This document shows positions 51,050 to 63,662 of a DNA stretch of 64,000 bases, piece after piece. The translations under genes and the position numbers were made by a program. How positions within the stretch are numbered: the first letter of the stretch is position 1; every line of letters starts with the position of its first letter. The notes under the pieces were generated by a model. It worked only from the letters and a program-made list of their open reading frames with translations, did not search any database and was not told where the DNA came from. The DNA lies in NCBI GenBank assembly GCA_036898135.1, contig CM072525.1:24460887-24524886 (forward strand). The letters run 5' to 3'. Source of the DNA: Oncomelania hupensis. Taxonomy: Eukaryota; Mollusca; Gastropoda; Littorinimorpha; Pomatiopsidae.

Positions 51050-51080
<31 letters not shown>

Positions 51081-51160
51081 AAGAAGAAGAAGAAGAAGAA
51101 GAAGAAGAAGAAGAAGAAGAAGAAGAAGAAAAAGAAGAAGAAGAAGAGGAAGAGGAAGAA

Positions 51161-51219
<59 letters not shown>

Positions 51220-54200
51220 GGAAGAAGAAGAAAAAGAAGAGGAAGAAGAAGAAGGTGAAGAAGAAGAAGGAGTAGAAAAAAACTTACATTGAGATTTTCT
51301 GTTTCCATCTCATAGTAGGGATCTTTCTTTGGTGGTGGCTTTTTCTCTGGTTGCTTTTTCTCTGTTTCTGAGGCAGAACCGTTTTTCTTCTTTGGTGGTG
51401 GTGGTGGCGGTGGTGTTGGTGGCTGTGGTGTTGGCGGCTTTTTTGCTGCTGGTTTCTTCACTGAACCACCTGGTCAACAAAAGAATTGAGTAAGCACAAT
51501 TAAAATTCTTCTCCTTTCAGTCTAGAGTTTGCAAAAAGGATAGATCACTATAGGTTTTAAAATGCAGTATTAATTGTAGTGACAAGATGCTCTTAAAACT
51601 CTTTAAGTAAATAATTATAAACTAAATTAAATGAAACTTCCAAGTTGATGTTTTTGGGACTGGCCAAAATGCAAATAAAGATGTGATTCTGCTCACTTTC
51701 AATTTCATTTAGTAATAAACGTTGAACATGCAAACACAGTGCTATATATTTATAATCAGTGATAATAAGGAACACCAAATAACAACCAAATTCCACCTTC
51801 CATTTACCATCAGTGAGTTTTTCACCATCATTTCAATTACAGAGTTAGCAGACTCTTAACTGTTTTCTTAAATTAACTGTTTATTTTTATGGCAAATGAG
51901 TTTGAGATTTCAAAAAATATTATTTTCAAAATGTATTTATTTCTTCATTGTAATGCTACAGACAGTAGACAAATACTTACGTGGAACACCTGGCTTTGCC
52001 ATGACAAGACTGATACGGTATCCATCTCCGTCATCTTGAAATTTGGCTTCTAGCATCTGAAGAGAAACCGCATTTTCCATTTTGAATCTTTTTAAATTTT
52101 ATCATTTATTTATTTATTGCGGTTGCATGAATGTACGTGTGGAATACACACGTTTTATGTTTAGTTTCTTTCCTTGATGACAAGCATTGTTTTACCAATA
52201 ATAGTTCTTTTTTGTTGTTTGTTTGCTTTAATATATTAGTTTGTAAAAAAAATCATGTTTGCCTGTTATATTAATTTGTCTTTAATTCTTGACAGTTTTT
52301 GAAGTGAAAAGGTTATCGAACAGTATAAACGAATTGAAAGTGTATGCAAAAACTGTGTTGAGTTTATAGTAATTCTGGTAGGCTTGCTATGTGCACACAT
52401 ACACTATACTTTCTAATATAGGGCTTGAGGCATGATATGAATGTGTAAAATCTGAGCTGAAGCTCCGTGTGCATGTGTGTTGTGTTTACAATTTAAAAAA
52501 TACATGCAAACAATATGTGCACTTTATATATCTTGACACGTTTGGCCTCTGCAGTATTAATACGGCAAAGTAAAATTTGGGCTCTGCCATGTTACTATGG
52601 CAATGTAAAGTACATAGTTCTTTCTCTGTGCACTTACTAGTCCAAAGAGCTGCTCATGGTGTCTAGAAAAATAAGAAGCGTAAAACCCACGCTGAACGCA
52701 GTGCGTGTGACATGCCTGTGTTTGAGCAAGCATAGGGTGCCCCGAAAACTACTATACCTTGCCAAGTTTGGGTTCTGCAACTTTCAGCCTGAAGTCTCCG
52801 TTCGATTTAGCGTAGTCGACCATGTGTGCGTAAATGTGAAGCAAGTTCTCCTTGAAATCACCTGGGAGCACAAGAAATACCTGTTAAGGGCGTGCTTGTC
52901 TTTACGAACTGTATAATGTTGACAAGGCTTTGAAATGTCAAGCATTCTGCTACAAACATTGTTCCCCACTCCCCACTCTCATCCTTTTCCTCCCTTTACA
53001 CACAGATAAAGCTGATGTTTTTTACACCAAATGTATTGATTTATTTAATCGTTCTTATATAGCGCTGTTCCAGCCAAAGAGATGCTCAAGGCGCTGGCCG
53101 ATACAGGATCTAACTCAAGCCACCTGACGCCCTCTGACACTCTCAAATCTCAATAAACTGAGAAGAACAAAATACATATATAAATAAATCAAGTGCGAAA
53201 AAGACTAGAATAGATAAAAAAAAGATAACAAACAGTAAAACAAAGACAATATTTGTACAAACTCAATACATGCAGATGGGAACAGAAAGCAGAGAACATA
53301 GTTCAAAGTAAGCCAAAACAATTGACTACATTAAAACGCAAAAAGGTACTACAAAACAGACCCAAACACAGTTTTTTGCTTTTAATTATTGTTTAATAAT
53401 ACTCACAATTTCTACTTTTTTTTTCTTATCAACATATATATTTTAATTCTGTCACAATGAAGCAGAATAGTCAAATAATTAAACAGCAAACGTATAACAC
53501 TGTTTAAAAAAACTTTACTGAATTAAAAAGTAACAATATGAGAGATTTGGACTACTCAAATACAGATTAAAATCATAACAGTTTAGGTTTGGTTCTGTTT
53601 TGTAAAAGAAACATGTTCTACATATTATACAATATTAAAAATGACTGAGTAATGTACAATTTCATATACACACATGCAACTATACCATTGAGTGTAAAAA
53701 CAAAAAATGGATGAAGTGGCAGTATAAACGAAGATCCATCCACATCAACAAGTTTCTAGAACATTAAAAAGAAAACCATGATATGTTTACAAAATGGGAA
53801 AGAGGCAGGGATAAAAACCATGCAATTAAAAAAACACTACTTTTACAAAGCGTTAGAAATACAGTGTTTATCACAGGCATGAACAACATTTTCCCCATAT
53901 AATAATACAAGAATATAATAAAATGTCAACTACAAACATACAATACAAAATGTTAGCAATATAATTTAAAGCAACTTTGAACAGAACAAAACCTGTAATT
54001 ACTACAGCAAAGATGTACGTGCATACAAAGAGAACAATTATCACAATTATCACAGACACAAGATGAGACAGTACATTGCTGCTGACAGGATGGTCCCAGC
54101 AGTTTTGTGTCACGGCCATAGCATGAATGAATCTTATTCTCAAAGTAGTGGTACTATTGTCCCTGAGCATGTCTTCCTATTCTCAAAGCAATGATATCAA

Positions 54201-57200
54201 TGGCTCCATGCAGGTCTTTTCTGTATATAGTTAAGCACTGTAATCTATACATGTTGGATTGAATAGTTAAGAATGTATAGTGTAGCAACAATTTGAGTTG
54301 GTAAATTTTTCCTGAATGAAAAACAAACTATGAAACTTTGAGGTGATTAATGTAATTGAATGTTTTTTTTTTTTTTAAATGGGACAGAAATACCGTCATA
54401 GGGTTGATCCATAAAACGTAAGATTGAAATTAGCAATTTCATAAATTTTGTATAGAAATTGGCAAGGTGCAAACACCTTACCAAACTGCAGTGGGAAAGT
54501 TTGTGCTGCTGTGGTGAATGCTATACAAGGCCCGGACAACATTCAAATCAGTCGTTTGAATTATTTTCTATAATAAATGGCATTATGGCGTCTCAGCCTG
54601 CCAAGCAGAGAGGTATCATAGTTGGGCATGTCGCACCAATACGCAAATTGTTCTCCATTGCCTTGGGGCTGATCAGGACAGACAATAACACAATCATCAT
54701 GCAGCAAGCTAGCGGACAACGTACCATTGCCAGGGCTGACAGAGTTGAGGGGAGGGTCTTGGTACGTTGGCTTGTACTCGATGGCTGGCTTGGGGGGTGG
54801 AGTGTCTTTCTTGTCCGCCATCAGTCGACGAATGTCGGCCACCGTTAGTGGTTTTTCCTTAGGCTCTTTCTTCTCTCTCGGTTGAAGCCCCTGGTGTTGT
54901 AAAAGAAGACAGGTAATGGTACATAAAAGTATGCAACATATCTTACTGAACGTAATAGAAAGCCATGGAATTTAGAGGAATTGATGATGATGATTAAGTT
55001 TGGTTCTATTTTTGGCAGAAAGATTCATCAATTAAATATTACGTAACCATAACAATAGATCATATAACCTTTTGCAGTCATCTTTTATGTGAAATGCATA
55101 GTTATGGAAACTCAGGACCTCCAAGACCTGATGCCTGGTAGTGGCAATACCCAGCTAACCACACTTTCGGGGCCCGATGGGGCCCCCATCGGGCAGCCCG
55201 ATGGGGCCCGGATCGGGCTACCGATCGGGGCCCGATCGGGCAAATGGAAATTTGAACCGACTCGGGCCCGATTCGGCCCATTTCGATAACGATATAGCCT
55301 ATATTAACGTGATCCTCGTCGCTATCGAAATCGTGTGTAAATACATAAACGAAAGGCAAAGCACCCAAAAAACAACCACAGTGAAAATAGAAATAGGTTT
55401 TCGCAGGCAAACACAATATCCGAGCACATGCAACTGTAGAACTTAGAAGAAAACTGTAGAAAATTGGCGCCTATGTACAACCGGAAAAGACCAGCAGTAA
55501 TGGGCACGGAAATTTACCCTTGACTTATAATGTATAAATAAATACAATAGTTAAAAGAAACACTGTAACAATATTTTACATATTGTATGATAAAAATTAA
55601 GAATTATAAGCACAATTAAATAATTATATCTTGCTGAATTGATTTTGTATAAATATTTTTCACATACATACGCCGCAGCATATGTGAAGCAGACGAAACA
55701 TTCCAGACAGTTTAGCCAATTAGAAGCGAGAGTAGGCCTATGTTAGCGTGTGCGCCGTGTGGCTTTGTGGTGGGGCAGAATTGGGCGGCACACGGGAGAG
55801 CGAATCGTTACGCATCCACATTTCTCGACTCCGCTACGCATCGGGTTTTTGTAGGGCTATGTGGGTCCCTACTAAAACCCGACAAAAGTCGGGATGCCCT
55901 ATGCGGCCCCAGTGGGGCCCCGATCGGGCTGGTTTGCTGGGTAGGCAGTAGCACTGACAGAGCTTACATTACATCTGAAGATGTTGATACCCTTTACACT
56001 TGAATGAAGGAAATGAAACTACACTTTTTTTTTATAAACGGGAAATATAAAACACTCAAATACCAGTTATAATTTTTGTTTCTTAATTCTTGGAACTCAT
56101 CTCTTTCCTCCAATCCATTCAGACTAGGCAACTGTTGTAAAAAAATTTACTGTATTATTATTATTATTATTAATTAAGAATTATAAATAGTAGTCATTTC
56201 CTTATCAAAACAAACACCAAACATATGGCATCTAAATAATTTGTCTTTGGTGCTAGTGCAATTAGACATTAAACCCAAAAGTTTTTCATCTCATAACTCT
56301 AACCTCAATCATCTGCTCTGTGAGGAAGCCATACTGTACAGGGTATTGTGGATGTGGAGGCCCGTTACCAAACACATTCAATCCAGCTGGCCAGTTGCCA
56401 CCAGGGGGTGCTCCAAACACGTTGATTTGGTTCCCTGAGTAGTTGGTGGGGTTGAACGGTCCATTGGGTATGTGATGCAACGGTGGTTCTGAAACAACAC
56501 ACGAAATCAGATCGACTTATTTGTTGTCGTACATAAGGAAATGCTGGCTGCTGGAGCACTCTCCATTAGCCATATGAATGATAGAACTCTCAAACTTTCT
56601 TATTTTGGTCATTATAGAACTTCCTTTCTTATTTTATTTTTCAAAACAATCCTAATTTTCATGTGAATTTAGGCTCACAACCAAAAGCCCAAATTTTAAA
56701 GGGGAGATGGCACACTTCAGAGAAGAAAAACTACAGCAGAAATGTGATATAAAGCCAGTTTGGTAAAACATTACAACTAAGTTTTTTACAGTTGTATGAT
56801 GCTGGCTCACTCTTCCCAAAAAAGGTAACCTTCAGGAATGTGAAAATTACCGCACTATCAGCCTCATCAGCCATCCCAGCAAGGTCCTCCTGAAAATAAT
56901 ACTCAACAGGTTGAAACCCCAAGCTGAACAAATCATAGCTGAAGAACAAGCAGGATTCAGGGCAGGGCGAAGTACCACTGAACAGATTTTCAACCTCAGA
57001 ATAATCTGCGAGAAATACCTACAGCACCAACAACATCTATATCATGTGTTCGTAGATTTCAAAAAGGCGTTTGACCGAGTCTGGCATGCAGCTCTGTGGG
57101 CAACCATGAGAGTGTACAACATCAGCCCTAAAATTATTGAAATCATCAAAAGCCTGTATGACAAGGCTACCAATGAAGTCCTCTACAACAGCGCCATCGG

Positions 57201-58375
57201 AAACTGGTTCAGAACAACAATTGGTGTGCATCAGGGATGCCTACTCTCTCCAACATCTTCCTAGAGCGCATCATGTCAGATGCCCTTGCAGATCACTAAG
57301 GCCCAGTCAGCATAGGGGGTAAAGCAATCTCCAACCTTAGTTTTGCAGATGACATTGATGGATTGGCTGGAGAGGAACAATTAAGAACTCGAACAGCTGG
57401 TACAGAGGCTTGACACCATATCCAAAGCCTATGGAATGGAAATAAGTGCAAAGACCAAAATGATGACCAACAACACCAATGGCATCAACACGGACATCAA
57501 TGACCAAGGCCAATCCCTAAACACAGTGCATAGCTTCAAATATTTAGGAGCCATGCATTGTATCAGACAATGGGTCCCGACAGGAAGTCCTCTCCAGGAT
57601 CGCACAAACAAATGATGCCCTGGCGAGGCTGAAGCCAATTTGGAAAGACAGGACCATCAGCCTACATTCCAAGGTAAGACTGCTGCGCTCCTTTGTCATC
57701 TCCATCTTCCTATACGCTTGCGAAACATGGACCCTCACAGCAGATCTACAACGAAGAATACAAAGCATGGAGATGAGGTGTTACAGAAGACTTCTGGGCA
57801 TTTCCTTATACCCAGCACATCACCGACGACGAAGTCCGACAGACCATCACACAAGCCATTGGACAACACGATTACCTGCTCACAGTGGTGAAAAAACTGA
57901 AACTCCGATGGTATGGCCACGTCACCAGATCTTCGATCAGGTCTTGCAAAGACCATCATGCAAGGCACAATGCAAGGAGGTAGAAGAAGAGAAAGACCGA
58001 AAAAGAGGTGGGTGGACAACATTCGAGAATGGACTGGTTTGACACTGAGCGAAACCATCAGGGTTGCTGAGGACAGGGAAAAATGGAGTACGCTGGTTAA
58101 ACGATCATCTGTGGTGCCCCTACGACCTCTGAGTTACAGGATAGGATAGGATGACGCTGGCTCAAACTGCGACAAAAAACAAAACAAAAAAACAAACAGT
58201 TCATTCTTTTCTCAAATAAAATTAAAATAATGAAATAAAATACATACGCTGATCTTCAGCTCCAGACCCAGTGCCATGATAAGGATAACTGCCCGGGGAT
58301 GCCCATGCTTCTCTCGGATCAGTCAGGATCCTTCTGCGTGATGGTGACTGAAAACAGAAATTATTATTTTTATTA

Positions 58376-58436
<61 letters not shown>

Positions 58437-61400
58437 CATTATTGTTAAAATTACTCTTTACAACTTCAATTATATTTGGCACACAGTTGTCAGTGACTTG
58501 AGTGATGTGGATTCATCTTGATTTTAGCAAAATATTGTGAGCATGCTGGATCTCAATTCAGCAGTTTGTTCCTTAAGCAGCTGATCATTCAGATGATGCC
58601 TTACATAAATAAACTTACATAATGTCCATATTAAAACACCCACACACACACACACACACCCACACACAAGATGTTAAATAGTCCTTGTACAGTTACAAAT
58701 GTCCTTCAGCAATACAGCACTGGTAAATCATGTTTATGTTTTGGAAGATGTGTGATATATATATAGCAACCATTAAGGAGCAAAGAGTAAAGCAAGCCAA
58801 GGGAGGCAAGTTGTGTTAACATCAAGAAAGGTAATTATCCTGCTCTCAAAGATGGACAAAAAGTATGACATATTGGCTTTCAATTCCATGTGCTTCAACA
58901 TGAGTTAAAAGAGCGCAAATGCAGTACAACTGCATCAATGAAGCCTGGTTCTCCTGATGCATTTCGACCTTTATTAAAGGTCTCATCAGCGGAGGTTTGG
59001 CCTAAGCTTAGACTACACTGCATGAGAGCAGTCTAGATGTACTGCATGTGTTGTCACAAAAACACCCCTTGGAAGTTCACATTAGGAAGAAGCTAATCAC
59101 AAACTGAAAACACCCCAGTTGTTAGGAGTGTCGCAGATATCATCAGGTTCACAACATATATACATAACTATTATTTTAAATGATCACCCAGCTAACCACA
59201 ATTTCGGGGCCCGATGGGGCCCGCATCGGGCAGCCTGATGGGGCCCGGATCGGGCAACCGATCGGGGCCCGATCGGGCAAATGGAAATTGGAACCGACTC
59301 GGGCCCGATTCGGGCAAAGATCGGGCGATCGTCGGGCTACCCGAAACTTACCCGATCGTAACCCCACGTTCGCCAAACAGTAGCCCGACTTTCGATAAAG
59401 ATTGGGCGATCGTCGGGGTACCCAAAACTTACCCGACCGTAACCCAACCTTTGCCGAACGGTAACCCGATTCCGGCAAAGATCGGGCATACGTCAGGATA
59501 CCCAACACCAACCCTATTGTAACCCAACTTAAACCAGAAACAACCCCGATAATGCCCCATCCCTGGCCAATGCTGATTTACCCTAAAATCATATCCCACA
59601 TATCATATTCCGGCTCCATTTGAAGAGAGTAAATACAGCAAAGTGCACTAGGCTGAAGTTCGACCTGGACAAACTGCAAGACCCGGAGGTGGCAAAAATA
59701 TTTCAGGCCACAATTGGAGGGAAATTTGCACCACTGCTTATTTTGGGGGCAGGCGAAGTAGATGTCAACACCATGACCAATACCTTCAACTCAGCTGTAA
59801 CAGATGCCGCCACTGAGATCCTTGGCAAGCACCGACCAAAGAAGAAGCCGTGGATCACACCTGAACTTTTGGATCTGTGTGATAAACGAAGAGAGTTAAA
59901 AAAGAAAAAGAACACCTCACAGGGAGCTGATGTCTACCGAAAAATCAACAATGACATCCGAAAAGGCATGCGCACAGCAAAGGAGAACTGGATAGAAGAT
60001 CAATGCCAGGAAATAGAGAACAATCTGAACAAGAACAACAGCAAGAAGGCCTACCAGACTGTGAAGCGGCTGACAAGTGTTAAACAGCCCAAAGTCTCCA
60101 CTATCCAAAGCAAGTCTGGCATTTGCCTTACAGAAGAACAAGAAGTCTTGGACAGATGGACAGAGTACTGCTCTGACCTTTACAACCATACACCAAATGG
60201 AGACCCATCAGTTCTAGCATGTCCCGAGAGCAGAGAAGAAGAAGAAATCCTCCCAATTCTCCGGGAAGAAGTTGAGGCAGCAGTGCAATCGCTGAAGAAA
60301 GGGAAGTCAGCGGGAGTGGACAACATACCAGCGGAACTGCTACAAGCAGGAGGAGAAGCGATGACTGATGCTCTCACCACTATCTGTAACAAGATCTGGC
60401 AGAATGGGGAATGGCCTACACCATGGACCCAGTCGCTTGTCATCACTCTTCCTAAAAAAGGTAACCTTCAGGAGTGTGAAAATTACCGCACCATCAGCCT
60501 CATCAGCCATCCCAGCAAGGTCCTCCTGAAAATAATACTCAACAGGTTGAAACCACAAGCTGAACAAATCATAGCTGAAGAACAAGCAGGATTCATGGCA
60601 GGGCGAAGTACCACTGAACAGATTTTCAACCTCAGAATAATCTGTGAGAAATACCTACAGCACCAACAACATCTATATCATGTGTTCATAGACTTCAAGA
60701 AGGCATTTGACCGAGTCTGGCATGCAGCTCTATGGGCAACCATGAAAGTGTACAACATCAGCCCTAAAATCATAGAAGTCATCAAAAGCCTGTATGACAA
60801 GGCTACCAGTGCAGTCCTCCATAACAGCGTCATCGGGAACTGGTTCAGAACAACAATCGGTGTGCGTCAAGGATGCCTACTCTCTCCAACACTCTTCAAC
60901 ATCTTCCTAGAGCGCATCATGTCAGATGCTCTTGCAGATCACGAAGGCACAGTCAGCATAGGGGGCAGAGCAATCTCCAATCTTCGTTTTGCGGATGATA
61001 TTGATGGATTGGCTGGAGAGGAACAAGAACTTGAACAGCTTGTACAGAGGCTTGACACCACCTCCAGAGCTTATGGAATGGAAATAAGTGCAGAGAAGAC
61101 CAAAATGATGACCAACAACACCAATGGCATCAACACGGACATCAAAGTACAAGGCCAATCCCTCAACACAGTGCACAGCTTCAAATATTTAGGAGCCATT
61201 GTGTCAGACAATGGGTCTCGACAGGAAGTCCTCTCCAGGATCGCACAAACAACTGCTGCCCTGACAAGGTTGAAGCCCATTTGGAAAGACAGAACCATCA
61301 GTCTACATTCCAAAGTAAGACTGCTGCGATCTCTGGTCATCTCCATCTTCCTATATGCTTGCGAAGCATGGACCCTCACAGCAGATCTCCAACGAAGAAT

Positions 61401-62879
61401 ACAAAGCATGGAGATGAGGTGCTACAGAAGACTTCTGTGCATTTCCTATACCCAACACATCACCAACGTTGAAGTCCGACAGACCATCACACAAGCCATT
61501 GGACAACACGATGACCTGCTCACAGTGGTGAAGAAACGGAAACTCCGATGGTATGGCCACGTCACCAGATCATCAGGCCTTGCAAAGACCATTCTGCAAG
61601 GCACAGTGCAAGGAGGTAGAAGAAGGGGGAGACCGAAAAAGAGGTGGGAGGACAACATTCGAGAATGGACTGGTTTGACACTGAGCGAAGCCATGAGGGC
61701 TGCTGAGGACAGAGAAAGATGGAGTATGCTGGTTAAGCGATCATCTGTGGTGCCCCTACGACCTTCGGGTTATGGGACAGGATAGGATAGGATGTGATTG
61801 CATGAAGAAAGAATTGAGATGTCTGGTGTTAATAGGGACTGTCGGCACAGGCGTTTTTGTTTTCGGAAGTCCTTGGTGTGTCCCCACTTAAGTATTTACA
61901 CACCATTTCGATAACGATATAGCCTATATTAACGTGATCTTCGTCGCTATCGAAATCGTGTGTAAATACATAAACGAAAGGCAAAGCACCCAAAAAACAA
62001 CCACAGTGAAAATAGAAATAGGTTTTCGCAGGCAAACACAATATCCGAGCACATGCAACTGTAGAACTTAGAAGAAAACTGTAGAAAATTGGCGGTTAAG
62101 TACAACCGGAAAAGACCAGCAGTAATGGGCACGGAAATTTACCCTTGACTTATAATGTATAAACAAATACAATAGTTAAAAGAAACACTGTAACAATATT
62201 TTACATATTGTATGATAAAAATTAAGAATTATAAGCACAATTAAATAATTATAGGTTGCTGAATTGATTTTGTATAAATATTTTTCACATACATACGCCG
62301 CAGCATATGTGAAGCAGACGAAACATTCCAGACAGTTTAGCCAATTAAAAGCGAGAGTAGGCCTATGTTAGCGTGTGCGCAGTGTGGCTTTGTGGTGGGG
62401 CAGAATCGGGCTGCAAACGGGAGGGCGATAGACTCCGCTACGCATCGGGTTTTTGTAGGGCTATGTGGGTCCCTACTAAAACCCGACAAAAGTCGGGATG
62501 CCCTATGCGGCCCCAGTGGGGCCCCGATCGGGCTGGTTTGCTGGGCACTACCTTTTTCCTTTTTGGCTTGGACTTGGAAGTGAGGACGGTTGTGGAGGTA
62601 TCAGTATCCGTGGCATCGGTCGTTTCGAAAAAGCTGGACACATCTGAGTCAGGATCCGTTACGTTGAAAGTTCGTGAGACCACAGCACTCTCCAGCAGCC
62701 CATCTCTGTAAAATAAGTTAATAAAGAATTTATTGACCAAACAATTAATGCATCAGATAATAATTAATCAGTCACTTAATTAATTAATAAATCGTATGAC
62801 ATGTAATTATTTTACAGAACTACAGACACTTAGGTTAGAGAGATAGATAGCAAGATTTCTACATAATTACAAAAACTAA

Positions 62880-62947
<68 letters not shown>

Positions 62948-63599
62948 TGAGAGAGAGTGAGGGACTGTTGGTGTTTTCTATCAGTAGTGGATTCAGCCCC
63001 AATGCTGAAGTACTGATGAGTGTAGCTCAGATTCGTTTATTCACGCAACCCGCTCAATCAGCATACAAGTCACAAAGTCGACGTATGAAGGTTTCCACTT
63101 TTATTCAGCACACATCAACAACTGCATACAATCGCTCAATCGCCTTTCCACTCTCAAGTTTTACTTTCCAACTCACTATCAACAACTATCTCTACCCACA
63201 CACAGGGCATCCATTTTATAATTTTTTCTCTCATTCGAGATGACGACAGGATGTTCTAGAAATGACGCATTACAACCAATCAGAATTAAAGATCGTCATC
63301 ACTGACTTACGTCATACATATTTCTAAACATACCCGGAACGTTCTCTTACTTCGAAATTTATCGGGAAATTTCTATCGAGAGTAAACAGTGAAATCTAGA
63401 GAATTCTCCAACAATATCGACTAACGCAAATTATCAACGTTATACAAAGCCTCTCCTAACAACAATGCAAACTCAAATCACAGGTAAATAAACTCCATTA
63501 TTGAATACTTTGCAAAACGAAACGATTAGATCTATCGTGCGCGTTTCAGACATACTTTCGTTCGCGTTTCAACGTAACAGGGACAGTGAGAGAGAGAGT

Positions 63600-63662
<63 letters not shown>

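Larger units (their letters stand above)
59187..62545. mobile_element. GC-palindrome DNA transposon, copy C, 2-bp TSD CA, with nested RTE
   Basis: CCCAGCTAACCAC at 59187 and GGTTTGCTGGG to 62545, with CA on each side (59185-59186, 62546-62547). The left arm carries extra GATCGGGCGATCGTCGGG-type units not present in copy B. An RTE LINE (59609-61794) has inserted into it. The right end stops 6 bp into an annexin-gene intron. Confidence 0.85.

Noticed and set aside
51000..51461. 153-residue frame with a long Leu run
   Set aside because: Only 51288-51469 is exon; the Leu run reads through the donor into the TTC microsatellite.
54459..54848. Plus-strand frame opposite annexin exon 5
   Set aside because: Antisense shadow of the exon, with no domain.
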